64,000 nt of DNA from Stutzerimonas kunmingensis (GCF_002929225.1 NZ_PISM01000004.1:62001-126000); one strand, 5' to 3'; counted from the stretch's first letter, positions 19,821 to 29,643 are shown. The notes: generated by a model from the sequence alone, not told the origin. Program-made: numbers and translations.

Positions 19821-22800
19821 ATGACCGACGCAACGCCCGCTATCGATACCCTGCTGAAGAATCTCGACCAGGCCCTGTTCGCTGATCGCCACCGCCTGCG
19901 CCGGCAGCTGCACGAGCTGAGAAAGCAGCCGGACGAGGCCAAACTGGCCCAGTGGCTGGAGCGCTTTCAGGCTTCGGTGGCCAAGGTTGAGGCGCGTCGG
20001 CAGAGTGTGCCGCGCATTCGCTACGACGATAGCCTGCCAATCGCTGCCAAGCGCGACGAGATCAAGGCCGCGCTGGAAAAGCACCAGGTGCTGGTGATTG
20101 CCGGTGAGACCGGCTCGGGCAAGACCACGCAGCTACCGAAAATCTGCCTGGAGATCGGCCGTGGCGTGCACGGGCTGATCGGCCATACCCAGCCGCGCCG
20201 GCTCGCAGCGCGCAGCGTCGCTACGCGGGTGGCAGAGGAAATCGGCACGCCACTCGGTGAACTGGTGGGTTATCAGGTGCGTTTCGAGGATCAGAGCAAG
20301 GACAGCTCGCTGATCAAGCTGATGACCGATGGCATCCTGCTGGCCGAGACGCAGCACGACCGCTTCCTCGAGCGTTACGACACCATCATCGTCGACGAGG
20401 CCCACGAGCGTTCGCTGAACATCGACTTCCTGCTCGGTTTTCTCAAGACCCTGCTGCCGCGTCGGCCGGATCTGAAGGTCATCATCACCTCGGCGACCAT
20501 CGACCTGCAGCGCTTTTCGGAGCATTTCGACGGTGCGCCCATCGTCGAGGTGTCCGGGCGTACCTACCCGGTGGAAACCTGGTATCGGCCACTGGCGGCC
20601 GAGATCGACGAGGACGGCAACCGGTTGGAGGACGACCTGACCGTCGACCAGGGCATCCTCGCCGCGCTGGACGAGATCGCCGCCCACGAGCAGAGCGTCG
20701 GCAAGCGCCCCGGCGATGTGCTGGTGTTCCTGCCCGGTGAACGCGAGATTCGCGACGCGGCCGAGGTGCTGCGCAAGGCCACCTTGAAGTTCACCGAGGT
20801 GCTGCCGCTGTATGCGCGGCTGACGCCGGCCGAGCAGCAGAAGATCTTCCAGCCGCGACCGGGGCGCAAGATCGTGCTGGCCACCAACGTCGCCGAGACT
20901 TCGCTGACCGTGCCCGGTATCCGCTACGTGATCGATTCCGGTACTGCGCGCATCAGCCGCTACAGCTACCGCGCCAAGGTTCAGCGCCTGCCGATCGAGG
21001 CGGTGTCCCAGGCCAGCGCCAACCAACGCAAGGGGCGCTGCGGGCGGGTGGAGCCGGGTATCTGCATTCGGCTTTACAGCGAGGAAGACTTTCTCGGCCG
21101 GCCCGAATTCACCGATCCGGAGATCCTGCGCACCAACCTCGCCGCGGTGATCCTGCAGATGCTGCATTTGCGCCTGGGCGACATCCAGGATTTCCCCTTT
21201 ATCGAGCCGCCGGATGGCAAGGCCATCAGCGATGGCTTCAACCTGTTGCAGGAACTTTCGGCAGTCAACCGCGAGAATCAGCTGACCCCGCTGGGCCGCC
21301 AGCTGGCACGCCTGCCGATCGACCCGCGACTGGGTCGCATGCTTCTCGAAGCCGCACGGCAGGGCAGCCTGGCCGAGGTGCTTATTGTCGCCAGCGCACT
21401 CTCGGTGCAGGACGTGCGCGAACGTCCGGCCGACCGCCAGCAGGCCGCCGATCAGGCCCATGCGCAGTGGAAGGACCCCGACTCGGACTTCGCCGCGCTG
21501 ATCAATATCTGGCGCGGTTTTGAGGAGAAGCGCCAGGAGCTGGGCTCCAACCCGCTGCGCAGCTGGTGCCGGAAGAATTTCCTCAACTATCTGCGTCTGC
21601 GCGAGTGGCGTGACGCGCATCGCCAGCTGACCCTGATTGCCCGAGAACTCAAGCTTGGTTCGGGCAGGTCGGTGGATGGCTCCGGCCAACCACCGCGTGC
21701 CGATAAGGCACGTAGGGTGGAAGACGGCGAAGCCTCTTCCACGCGTCCGGCCGGGGCCAGCGCCCAACCCGCCCCGACCAAGGACACCAAGGTCAACGTC
21801 ATCCTCCGCCAGCAGGCCGAAGCCAGCGATGAGGCGCAGAAGGCCAAGAGCTACGCGGCGGTGCACAAGGCCATCCTCGCCGGCCTGCTCAGCCAGATCG
21901 GCAACAAGACCGAGGAGGGCGACTTCCTCGGCGCGCGCCAGCGGCGCTTCTGGGTGCATCCCGGAAGCAGCATCGGGCGCAAGAAGCCCAACTGGCTGAT
22001 GGCCGCCGAGCTGGTGGAAACCACCAAGCTGTTCGCGCGCATGGTCGCCAAGATCGAGCCCGACTGGATCGAGCCACTGGCCGGTCACCTGATCAAGAAG
22101 AACCACTTCGAGCCGCACTGGGAGAAGAAGCGCGGACAGGTGGTGGCCTACGAGCAGGTGACGCTCTACGGCATGATCGTCGTTGGCCGCCGACCGGTGC
22201 ATTACGGCCCCATTGATCCGCCAGCAGCGCGAGAGCTGTTCATCCGCGAAGGGCTGGTGCGCGGCGAGATGCACAGCCGCGCCCGCGCGCTCAGCGCCAA
22301 TCGCGAGCTGCTCGAGCGTCTCGACGAGCTGGAAGCCAAGGCGCGCCGCCGCGACATCCTCGCCGATGAGGAAACGCTGTTCGACTACTACGCTGCGCGG
22401 CTGCCGGCGGACATCTACCAGACCGCCAGCTTCGAGAACTGGTACAAGCGCGAAAGCCAGAAAGACCCGCAGCTGCTGATCATGCGCGAGGAAGACGTGC
22501 TCGCCCGCGAGGCCAGCGAAGTCACCGCCGCGCAGTACCCGGATTACCTGAACATCGGCGAGCTGCAGTTGCCGCTGGAATACCATTTCGAACCCAACCA
22601 CCCGCGCGATGGCGTGACCTTGCGCGTGCCGGCGCCGCTGTTGCCGCAATTGCGCAGCGAGCGGCTCGACTGGCTGGTACCGGGGCTGCTGGAAACCAAG
22701 GCGGTGGCGCTGGTGCGCAACCTGCCCAAGGCGCTGCGCAAGAACTTCGTACCGGTGCCGGATTTCGTCGGCGCCGCGCTGGCCAAGATCACCTTCAGTG

Positions 22801-23903
22801 AAGGCGCGCTGCCGGAGGCGCTGGGCCGTGAACTGCTGCGCATGACTGGTGCACGCGTATCGGACGACGCCTGGGCCGAGGCGGCAGCCGGTCTGGAAAG
22901 CCATCTGAAGATGAACATCGAGGTGGTCGACGCCCGCGGCAAGTTCCTCGGTGAGGGGCGTGATCTGGCTGAACTCACCGCGCGCTTCGCCGAGGCCAGC
23001 CAGGCCGCCCTGGCGCCGCAGCAGCAGAAGGCCGAACAGAAGCCGGTCGAAGCCAAGGGTTTTGCCCAGGTCGCAGAAAAGGCCCAGGCGAAGATGGCCG
23101 GGCTGTCGATGACCGTCTATCCGGCGCTGGTGGAAGAGGCAGGGGTGGTCAAGGAAGGCCGTTTCCCGACCCAGGCCGAGGCCGAGTGGCAGCACCGCCG
23201 CGCGCTGCAGCGCCTGTTGCTGCAGCAGCTGGCGGAGCCGGCCAAGTACCTGCGCAACAAGCTGCCGGGGCTCACCGAACTGGGCCTGCTCTACCGCGAC
23301 ATGGGCAAGGTCGACGGGCTGGTCGAGGATATCCTCCTGGCGAGCCTGGGCAGCTGCATCCTCGACGGTGAAGCCCAGTTGCCGCGTGATGGCGCAGCCC
23401 TGGCGTCACTGGCCGAGCGCAAGCGCGGCGACTGGGCGGCGCATGCCGAGCGTCTGGCGCGCCTGACGCTGGAAATCCTCAAGCACTGGCACGGCCTGCA
23501 GAAGCGCTTCAAGGGCAAGATCGACCTGGCCCAGGCGGTGGCGCTGAACGACATCAAGGCGCAGCTGGGCAACCTTGTCTATCCGGGCTTTGTTCGCGAA
23601 ACGCCTGCCGAGTGGCTGAAGGAGTACCCGCGCTACCTCAAGGCCATCGAGCAACGCTTCGAGAAGATCGGTGCGCAGCTGCAGCGTGATCGCGTCTGGT
23701 CCGGCGAGCTGGCCGTCTACTGGGAGCAGTACCAGGCACGCCTGAAGAAGCACCTGCAGGAAGGCAAGCGCGATGCCGAGCTGGCGCTGTATCGCTGGAT
23801 GCTCGAGGAATATCGCGTCTCGCTCTGGGCACAGCAGCTTGGCACCAGGATGGCGGTTTCGGACAAGCGCCTGAACAAGCAGTGGAGCCAGGTCGAGCCC
23901 TGA
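19821..23903 (+). CDS. hrpA: ATP-dependent DEAH-box RNA helicase HrpA
   Basis: A 1360-residue helicase; E. coli HrpA is 1300. Walker A is GETGSGKT (95-102), followed by DEAHERSLNIDFLLG, TSATID, the QRKGRCGRVEPG motif VI, the HA2/OB region and the long C-terminal DUF3418. In E. coli, HrpA has been linked to fimbrial mRNA processing and to rescue of stalled ribosomes. The ATG at 19821 gives the family N-terminus; the frame is open upstream without similarity. Residues about 612-660 are an Arg/Ser/Ala/Pro-rich insertion encoded by a REP-like sequence (see 21664-21745), at a junction between domains; flanking sequence continues in frame, so the protein should still fold. Confidence 0.95.
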   Translation: MTDATPAIDTLLKNLDQALFADRHRLRRQLHELRKQPDEAKLAQWLERFQASVAKVEARRQSVPRIRYDDSLPIAAKRDEIKAALEKHQVLVIAGETGSGKTTQLPKICLEIGRGVHGLIGHTQPRRLAARSVATRVAEEIGTPLGELVGYQVRFEDQSKDSSLIKLMTDGILLAETQHDRFLERYDTIIVDEAHERSLNIDFLLGFLKTLLPRRPDLKVIITSATIDLQRFSEHFDGAPIVEVSGRTYPVETWYRPLAAEIDEDGNRLEDDLTVDQGILAALDEIAAHEQSVGKRPGDVLVFLPGEREIRDAAEVLRKATLKFTEVLPLYARLTPAEQQKIFQPRPGRKIVLATNVAETSLTVPGIRYVIDSGTARISRYSYRAKVQRLPIEAVSQASANQRKGRCGRVEPGICIRLYSEEDFLGRPEFTDPEILRTNLAAVILQMLHLRLGDIQDFPFIEPPDGKAISDGFNLLQELSAVNRENQLTPLGRQLARLPIDPRLGRMLLEAARQGSLAEVLIVASALSVQDVRERPADRQQAADQAHAQWKDPDSDFAALINIWRGFEEKRQELGSNPLRSWCRKNFLNYLRLREWRDAHRQLTLIARELKLGSGRSVDGSGQPPRADKARRVEDGEASSTRPAGASAQPAPTKDTKVNVILRQQAEASDEAQKAKSYAAVHKAILAGLLSQIGNKTEEGDFLGARQRRFWVHPGSSIGRKKPNWLMAAELVETTKLFARMVAKIEPDWIEPLAGHLIKKNHFEPHWEKKRGQVVAYEQVTLYGMIVVGRRPVHYGPIDPPAARELFIREGLVRGEMHSRARALSANRELLERLDELEAKARRRDILADEETLFDYYAARLPADIYQTASFENWYKRESQKDPQLLIMREEDVLAREASEVTAAQYPDYLNIGELQLPLEYHFEPNHPRDGVTLRVPAPLLPQLRSERLDWLVPGLLETKAVALVRNLPKALRKNFVPVPDFVGAALAKITFSEGALPEALGRELLRMTGARVSDDAWAEAAAGLESHLKMNIEVVDARGKFLGEGRDLAELTARFAEASQAALAPQQQKAEQKPVEAKGFAQVAEKAQAKMAGLSMTVYPALVEEAGVVKEGRFPTQAEAEWQHRRALQRLLLQQLAEPAKYLRNKLPGLTELGLLYRDMGKVDGLVEDILLASLGSCILDGEAQLPRDGAALASLAERKRGDWAAHAERLARLTLEILKHWHGLQKRFKGKIDLAQAVALNDIKAQLGNLVYPGFVRETPAEWLKEYPRYLKAIEQRFEKIGAQLQRDRVWSGELAVYWEQYQARLKKHLQEGKRDAELALYRWMLEEYRVSLWAQQLGTRMAVSDKRLNKQWSQVEP
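21664..21745. repeat. REP-like palindromic element inside hrpA
   Basis: GTGGAAGA (21717-21724) pairs perfectly with TCTTCCAC (21735-21742) around an inner GGC-GAA-GCC hairpin, preceded by CGTAGG. A weaker GGTGG/CCACC inverted pair lies at 21671-21694. The GTAGGGTGGA...TCCAC layout is that of extragenic palindromes in this genus, but here it is within an open reading frame and translated. Confidence 0.6.
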
Positions 23904-23941
23904 GGTCGGGGCTGGCACGAATCGTCAATCGCAGGAAGCCC

Positions 23942-24835
23942 ATGGAAACTCGCAACAGGCTGGCGGGCGTCGCCGGCTCGCTCGCCGCATCGACGCTCTT
24001 CGCAACGCTGTATTACTACACGTCGCTGCTCGAGCCGCTGAGTGGCCAGCAGATCTACGGCTGGCGCATTCTGCTCACCGCACCCTGCCTGGCGTTGCTA
24101 CTGCTCGCCATCGGTCGCTGGGGCGAGGTCCGCGAGATCCTCGTGCGCGTACCGGCAGAGGCACGACTGTGGCTAGCGCTGCCGCTGTCTTCGGCGCTGG
24201 TCGGTTTGCAGCTGTGGCTGTTCATGTGGGCGCCGATCAACGGCCACGGGCTGGACGTTTCGCTCGGCTACTTTCTGCTGCCGCTGACACTGGTACTTAC
24301 CGGGCGCCTGGTTTTCGGCGAAACGATCAGTCGCTTGCAACGCCTGGCCTGTCTGCTGGCGGCTGTAGGCGTGGGCAACCAGCTGCTACTGGCTTCGTCA
24401 CTGTCATGGCCGGTACTCGCCGTTGCCCTGGGTTACCCGTGCTACTTCGTTCTGCGCCGCAAGCTCCGCACCGCCAGTCTTGGCGGGCTCTGGGTGGACC
24501 TGGTCATCAGCCTGCCGGTTGCTGCGCTGTTCGTCCTAGGCAGCGGTGACACGTTGAACCTGCTTGCCGGCAATCCCCGCCTGCCATTGCTGATTGCCGG
24601 CCTGGGCGCGCTCAGCGCGCTGGCGCTGGGGCTGATGATCAATGCCAGTAAGTACCTCAGCCTGACCCTGTTCGGCCTGCTCAGCTATGTCGAGCCGGTA
24701 CTGTTGGTGGTCGTGGCGCTGCTGCTTGGCGAGAGCATCGCGCCGGACCAGTGGCTGACCTACGGGGCGATCTGGGCGGCGATTGTGGTGTTGGTCCTCG
24801 AAGGATTGCGGGCGCTGCGTCGGGGGCGAGGGTAG
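23942..24835 (+). CDS. rarD: EamA-family transporter, RarD type
   Basis: A 297-residue protein with about ten predicted membrane helices and the EamA/DMT duplication. The first half begins METRNRLAGVAGSLAASTLF then YYYTSLLEPLSGQQIYGWR, typical of RarD; the second ends SYVEPVLLVVVALLLGE. RarD proteins were first linked to chloramphenicol sensitivity; their substrate is unknown. The ATG at 23942 follows AGGA and lies 38 bases after hrpA, so the two may be co-transcribed. Confidence 0.88.
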   Translation: METRNRLAGVAGSLAASTLFATLYYYTSLLEPLSGQQIYGWRILLTAPCLALLLLAIGRWGEVREILVRVPAEARLWLALPLSSALVGLQLWLFMWAPINGHGLDVSLGYFLLPLTLVLTGRLVFGETISRLQRLACLLAAVGVGNQLLLASSLSWPVLAVALGYPCYFVLRRKLRTASLGGLWVDLVISLPVAALFVLGSGDTLNLLAGNPRLPLLIAGLGALSALALGLMINASKYLSLTLFGLLSYVEPVLLVVVALLLGESIAPDQWLTYGAIWAAIVVLVLEGLRALRRGRG

Positions 24836-24937
24836 CGTTCGGTAGTGATTGATCAGGTGCCGAGGTTTCATCGGGCAGGCGCCGGCTGCTAGGGCAGAAA
24901 GCGGCACTGCATGGCCGCCGCTCAAGCCTGTTAGTTG

Positions 24938-25789
24938 CTAGATCATCTGCTGCACAACCAGCCCGGCGACAATGGCCAGCCCCAGCGCGCCGAGCAGCAT
25001 GCCAAGGCGCCATGCGGATCTACCTGGCTCACGAGCAGGAGCGGCGGCAACAGGTGCCGCCGCGTGCAGCGGGTTCGGCGTGGCAGGGCGGGGGCGGGAA
25101 GGTTTCGGCTGGGGGGCAACCGTGGCGGGCAGGTCGGTGGCGCGGACGAATACGGTAGCGTCTTCGTCGACGACTTCCGGGGTGCTGACCTTGGGCCCGA
25201 TCACCAGCAGTGTGGTATTGCCCAGCTGGATCTGGTCTCCCGGCTGCAGCACAGCGGTCGTGACCTTCTCGCGGTTCACCAGCAGGCCGTTGGCTGAGGC
25301 CAGGTCCTTCACTTCCAGCACATCGCCCTTGAGGTAGAACTCGGCGTGGCGGCGGGACAGTTCCGCATCGCTGAAGCAGAGTTCGCATTTGACCGAGCGG
25401 CCGAAGGTCATCGAGCCAGTGATGTGGTACTTGTGGCCCTGGTTCTCGCCCTTGACCACCTGCAACAGCCAGCGCGGGGCGCTCGCCAGCTTGGTGCCGG
25501 CCTTGGCCGGATCGACGATCTGCAGTTCCAGCGCGCCCAGGCGCAGGCGGTCGCCGGAACGAATCTGGTAGCGCTCGCCGACCTTCTCGTCATTGACGTA
25601 GGTGCCGCCAGGCGTGCCGAGGTCGGTGAGGTAATAGAAGCGGTTTTCCAGCAGCAGTTCGGCGTGAAATGGCGCGACCCCGGTGTCGTTGGCCACCAGC
25701 TTGTTGCTGCGGTCCGAACCGAGGGTGAAGCGTTCATCGGCAAGCCAGACCGGACTCTGGCGATTGTCAGCGAAGTGGATCCTGAGCAT
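24938..25789 (-). CDS. Double FHA-domain membrane-anchored protein
   Basis: A 283-residue protein with two forkhead-associated (phosphothreonine-reading) domains. The first (about 20-95) reads GSDRSNKLVANDTG...FHAEL...GGTYVND, with Ser in place of the usual Arg after the first Gly. The second (about 127-200) is canonical: FGRSVKCEL, LSRRHAEF, SANGLLVN. A Pro/Ala linker leads to a C-terminal helix (about 258-283) that probably anchors it in the inner membrane facing the cytoplasm. It is the last gene of a phosphatase-kinase-FHA operon, 57 bases after the kinase, and is the obvious reader of kinase products. Confidence 0.88.
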   Translation of the reverse strand: MLRIHFADNRQSPVWLADERFTLGSDRSNKLVANDTGVAPFHAELLLENRFYYLTDLGTPGGTYVNDEKVGERYQIRSGDRLRLGALELQIVDPAKAGTKLASAPRWLLQVVKGENQGHKYHITGSMTFGRSVKCELCFSDAELSRRHAEFYLKGDVLEVKDLASANGLLVNREKVTTAVLQPGDQIQLGNTTLLVIGPKVSTPEVVDEDATVFVRATDLPATVAPQPKPSRPRPATPNPLHAAAPVAAAPAREPGRSAWRLGMLLGALGLAIVAGLVVQQMI

Positions 25790-25846
25790 GGCGCGGTACC
25801 TTTTAGCTGCGCGGGCGACGGTCTGAGCCGAACGGCGCTCGGCGAA

Positions 25847-27394
25847 TTATTGGTTGAATATCCGGTTCCACAGGCGCTTGACCGGGTTGGCCGGCGCTTG
25901 CGAGGTCTGCGTGTTGGACGGCGCGGCGCGTGAGGTGCTGGCCGTTGTGCGTTTCACCGGGCGCGGGGCCCGGGCCTTGGCAACCCGCTGAGCATGCGCG
26001 TCGTGCAGCGCGAGCAGGGGCGCATAGTCCGGGGTGGCTTCCAGCCCCTGCTGGATGTACTCCAGCGCCAGGGCGAACTCGCGGCGCCCGTAGGCTGCTT
26101 CGGCTAGCTCGACATACCGCTCGCTGACCTGCACCAGCCCGTTGCGGGCCACCTCGTTTTCCGGCAACCAGCCCAGCACCTGCTGGTAGTAGTGCACCGC
26201 GCTGTCTTCGGCGGGTTGCAGCAACTGATCGTTTGCCAGCCGTTGCGCCGCCAGTTCCAGTGCCTGGGCGATGCGCGCATCGAGCACGCGGCGTATGCCG
26301 TCGAGGGCCTCGACATTGTCCGAATCCAGGCGCAGGGCCTGGCGGTAGTAGTAGTCGGCATTGTCGAACGCCGGTGCAGTCAGTTGCCCCTCATCCAGGC
26401 GTGCCTCGGCGCGCGTGAGGTAGTCGTTGATGCGGCTGTATTGCAGCCATTGATAGCCGCCGGCGGCCAATGCGGCGACTGTCACGATCAGCGCCGCACC
26501 GATCACCGCCCAGCGGCCGATGCCACGACGGCGACGGCGGCGTCTGGTCGGCGCCTCGATGAATGCCGCCGGTGCGATGCGGGTCTGGTCCATGTCCGGC
26601 TCGGTGAGCGTGTCGATGGCCGCCAGCAGCTCACGGCAATTGCCGAAGCGCTCATCCGGCTGCTTGGCCAGCATGCGGTCGAGCAGTGGCTGGTAGGGCG
26701 CGAGCGCCGGCGGCAGTTGCGGCAAGGGCATCTGCAGGTGGTTGAGCACGGTTTGCGGATAGCTGCTGGCGCGGAACGGGTTGGTCCCGGTGAGCATCTC
26801 GGCGAGTATCACGCCGAGGCTGTAGATGTCGCTGCGGGCATCGAGTGGCTGGCACTGGGCCTGCTCCGGGCTGCTGTAGGCAGGGCTGCCGACCGCGATG
26901 CCGAAGTGGGTGAGCTCGTTATCCAGCTCTACGGCCTTGGCTACGCCGAAGTCGGTGAGCACCACGCTGCCGTCGTCACGGAAGAGGATATTGGCGGGCT
27001 TCACGTCTCTATGGACTAGCCCGCCGTCGTGCACCACCGCCAGGCCGCCGGCCAGCTGACGGATGATGTCCAGCGCGCGCGATGGTGAGAAGACGATGCC
27101 GCGGTGTTGCGCCAGGTCGCCGCCGCCGAGGTATTCCATGGCCAGGTAGTGCCGGCCATCGGCGATCTGGCCGATGTCGTGGATGGTGATGATCGCCGGG
27201 TGGCGCAGCGAGGCGACGATATGGCCTTCCTGGATGAAGCGCTCGGTGAACGCTGCATCTTCCGTGCGCAACAGCACCTTGACGGCCACCTCGCGATCCA
27301 GCGACAGCTGGGTGGCCAGATAGACCTCGGCCATTCCGCCTTTTCCGAGCCGCTTGTGCAGGCGATAGCCCGGTATTTCCAGCATCCGATGCAT
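25847..27394 (-). CDS. Transmembrane Ser/Thr protein kinase
   Basis: A 515-residue Hanks-type kinase. The glycine loop is GKGGMAEVYLA (18-28), the ATP lysine Lys39, catalytic loop HRDVKPAN (128-135) and DFG 148-150; all needed residues are present. After the kinase domain come Pro/Arg-rich sequence (seven consecutive Arg, 284-290), one membrane helix (303-321), then a helical repeat (TPR-like) region outside the membrane and a basic Ser/Thr-rich tail. It follows the PP2C gene by 19 bases. P. aeruginosa has a comparable Stk1/Stp1 pair within a type VI secretion cluster; no such genes adjoin this one. Confidence 0.9.
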   Translation of the reverse strand: MHRMLEIPGYRLHKRLGKGGMAEVYLATQLSLDREVAVKVLLRTEDAAFTERFIQEGHIVASLRHPAIITIHDIGQIADGRHYLAMEYLGGGDLAQHRGIVFSPSRALDIIRQLAGGLAVVHDGGLVHRDVKPANILFRDDGSVVLTDFGVAKAVELDNELTHFGIAVGSPAYSSPEQAQCQPLDARSDIYSLGVILAEMLTGTNPFRASSYPQTVLNHLQMPLPQLPPALAPYQPLLDRMLAKQPDERFGNCRELLAAIDTLTEPDMDQTRIAPAAFIEAPTRRRRRRRGIGRWAVIGAALIVTVAALAAGGYQWLQYSRINDYLTRAEARLDEGQLTAPAFDNADYYYRQALRLDSDNVEALDGIRRVLDARIAQALELAAQRLANDQLLQPAEDSAVHYYQQVLGWLPENEVARNGLVQVSERYVELAEAAYGRREFALALEYIQQGLEATPDYAPLLALHDAHAQRVAKARAPRPVKRTTASTSRAAPSNTQTSQAPANPVKRLWNRIFNQ

Positions 27395-27413
27395 TGTAGA
27401 AACTCGCGCTTGC

Positions 27414-28190
27414 TTACGACTTGAGGGGTTTTAACAGCATGTTGATGAAGCGCCGCCCGCGGGACTCGGCCGCCGGGAGGGGGGCGGTGCGGCCGATGAC
27501 GATGCAGGAGATGTTGTCGCGGCCGCCATGTTCATTGGCCTGGTCGATCAGCTGTTCCACCAGGTTCTCGAGGGTATCGGCAAAGGTGCAGCTGGCATGG
27601 ATCTGCGCGTCGGTCAGCTCGTTGGTCAGGCCGTCACTGCATAGCAGCAGCAGCTCGCCGGGCTTGAGGGTGCCGCTGTGGGCACCGACTTCCAGCGGCG
27701 CCTCGCGTCCCAGGCAGCGCAGGATGATGTTGCGCCAGGCGTGGCCTTGAGCCTCGGCCGGCGTCAGCTCCCCGGCGTCGATCATCATCTGCACCCAGCT
27801 ATGGTCCCGCGTAAGCTGCTCGATACCGTTGGAGGTGACCAGATAGGCGCGGCTGTCGCCGACCCAGGTGAGTTCGAAGTCGGCACCCTTGAAATGCGCT
27901 GCGACCAGCGTGGTGCCCATGCCGTCGTCCACAGCCGCGTCAAGTACTGCCTGGTTGGCGTGCTGAACCGCTGTCTGCAGCGAATCGCCGCCCTCGATCG
28001 CCTGCTGCAGTGCAGACAGTGCCAGGCTGCTTGCAACCTCCCCGCATTGATGCCCACCCATGCCGTCGGCGATGGCCCAGAGCCCCAGCTCCGGCGCGCA
28101 GAGCAGTGCATCTTCATTATGGCTGCGCCTGCGCCCTGGCGAGCTTTGCCCGGCGTAGTCCAGCAATGAATCAGAAATGGTAGGTTGCAT
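27414..28190 (-). CDS. PP2C-family Ser/Thr protein phosphatase
   Basis: A 258-residue soluble PPM phosphatase. Metal-binding motifs are intact: RRSHNEDALL with Asp27, ADGMGGHQ with Asp42-Gly43, LCSDGLT and GGRDNISCIV near the end. It should use Mn/Mg to remove phosphate from Ser/Thr and so reverse the neighbouring kinase. The ATG at 28190 is chosen; a GTG at 28208 is also possible. It is the first gene of the phosphatase-kinase-FHA operon. Confidence 0.9.
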   Translation of the reverse strand: MQPTISDSLLDYAGQSSPGRRRSHNEDALLCAPELGLWAIADGMGGHQCGEVASSLALSALQQAIEGGDSLQTAVQHANQAVLDAAVDDGMGTTLVAAHFKGADFELTWVGDSRAYLVTSNGIEQLTRDHSWVQMMIDAGELTPAEAQGHAWRNIILRCLGREAPLEVGAHSGTLKPGELLLLCSDGLTNELTDAQIHASCTFADTLENLVEQLIDQANEHGGRDNISCIVIGRTAPLPAAESRGRRFINMLLKPLKS

Positions 28191-28481
28191 GCGAGGGCCC
28201 TGCGGCACGACGTCGAGCGAGCATGATGCGTGGGGCTCGTAGGGCTGTCATCGACCGGCACCGCGACAAGCGCAAAACTGTTAACTCGCGCAAAGGGCAG
28301 CTTTATTTTTCGGCTGTTATCCGCGAATGCTGGTAGCCCGGTATGAGCAAGCGCGTTCACGCAAACCGGCCGGCTAAAAGTTACTACTGCTGGCGCTGCT
28401 TCCCTGTAGTCTCGGCTTCCGCTCCTCACTGACACACCTGTCGTCGCTACAACCATCCGTTTCAGTCACGAGGAGCAAACC

Positions 28482-29621
28482 ATGCGCTTGGCCGATTTCA
28501 TTCTGGAAAACATCGAACCCATCCTTCAGCAGTGGGAAGACTTCGCCAAGACGATGACACCCGCCGCCAACGGCATGGATTCGGTGGCGCTGCGGGACCA
28601 TGCGGAGCAGATGTTGCTGGCGATCGCCGCCGATCTGCGCACGGCCCAATCGGTGAAGGCGCGGATCGCCAAATCCCATGGGAAGGCGTCGCCTTCACGA
28701 GATGCCACTCCCGCGGAAACCCACGCCGACATCCGCTATTCCTCGGGCTTCACGATTGCGCAGGTCATCGCCGAGTACCGGGCATTGCGCACCAGTGTGC
28801 TGGTCCTGTGGATGTCGTCCGATGCAGCGTCGAAAGAGCACGAGATTTCCGACATCGTCCGCTTTAACGAAGCGATCGATCAGGCCCTCGCCGAGTCTGT
28901 GGTCAGCTATGCGGACGCCGTGGATGCCGCGCGAAATGTCTTTCTCGGCATATTGGGCCACGACCTGCGAAGCCCCCTCGGCGCCATATTGCTGAGTGCT
29001 GACGTACTGCTACGCACAGGGGATTTGCCTCCAAAGCCGACCATCAACGTGTCGCGTATCTATACGAGCGTGAAACGCTCCATCAAGATCGTCGGCGACC
29101 TGTTGGACTTTACCCGCACGCACTCAGGCGTAGGCATTCCGGTGCGCATGGACAGCGAAGATCTGGCGCACGCGTGTGAAGGCATGGTTGAAGAGGCGAG
29201 GGCGTTCAACCCCGACCGACAGATCGTCCTGCAGTCGGAGCCGAGCCTTCCTGGGCAGTTCGATAAATCGCGAATGGAGCAGGTGATTGCCAACCTGATT
29301 GGCAACGCCGTCGAGCATGGCGAGGCGGGGACACCGATTACGGTCAGCCTGAAAAGCGATGAGGGGATCGCCGCGCTGACGGTTCACAACGTCGGCCGGC
29401 CCATCGCCGAATCGGCAAAAAGCAGCCTCTTCAATCCGATGGTGCGTCACATCCAGAGCGGCAACGCCGAGTACGGTGCGGGCGCGGGGCTCGGCCTTGG
29501 ACTGTATATCGCATCCGCCATAGTCGATGCTCACCACGGCAGTATCGAGTTCGAGTCGATGGCCGGTAGCGGCACTACGTTCACGGTGCGCATACCCCTG
29601 GGCGGCGAGCAGGCTGCATAG
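28482..29621 (+). CDS. Sensor histidine kinase with RsbRD-like N-terminus
   Basis: A 379-residue protein without membrane segments. The N-terminal 150 residues are helical and resemble the RsbRD/non-haem globin-like sensor region (FILENIEPILQQWEDFA). The HisKA box LGHDLRSPLG places the phosphorylated His at 160; ATP-binding motifs are IANLIGNAVEHG (N box) and GAGLGLGLYIA (G2). The start has a strong GAGGAG site. No response regulator is adjacent, so it is an orphan kinase. It is divergent from the PP2C operon across 291 bases in which I recognise no operator. Confidence 0.9.
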   Translation: MRLADFILENIEPILQQWEDFAKTMTPAANGMDSVALRDHAEQMLLAIAADLRTAQSVKARIAKSHGKASPSRDATPAETHADIRYSSGFTIAQVIAEYRALRTSVLVLWMSSDAASKEHEISDIVRFNEAIDQALAESVVSYADAVDAARNVFLGILGHDLRSPLGAILLSADVLLRTGDLPPKPTINVSRIYTSVKRSIKIVGDLLDFTRTHSGVGIPVRMDSEDLAHACEGMVEEARAFNPDRQIVLQSEPSLPGQFDKSRMEQVIANLIGNAVEHGEAGTPITVSLKSDEGIAALTVHNVGRPIAESAKSSLFNPMVRHIQSGNAEYGAGAGLGLGLYIASAIVDAHHGSIEFESMAGSGTTFTVRIPLGGEQAA

Positions 29622-29643
29622 TGCAGCCCACCTCAAGCAGCGG

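Noticed and set aside
20133-23195. A 1020-codon open frame on the minus strand opposite hrpA
   Set aside because: Shadow of hrpA; no recognisable domain, and hrpA is complete on the plus strand.
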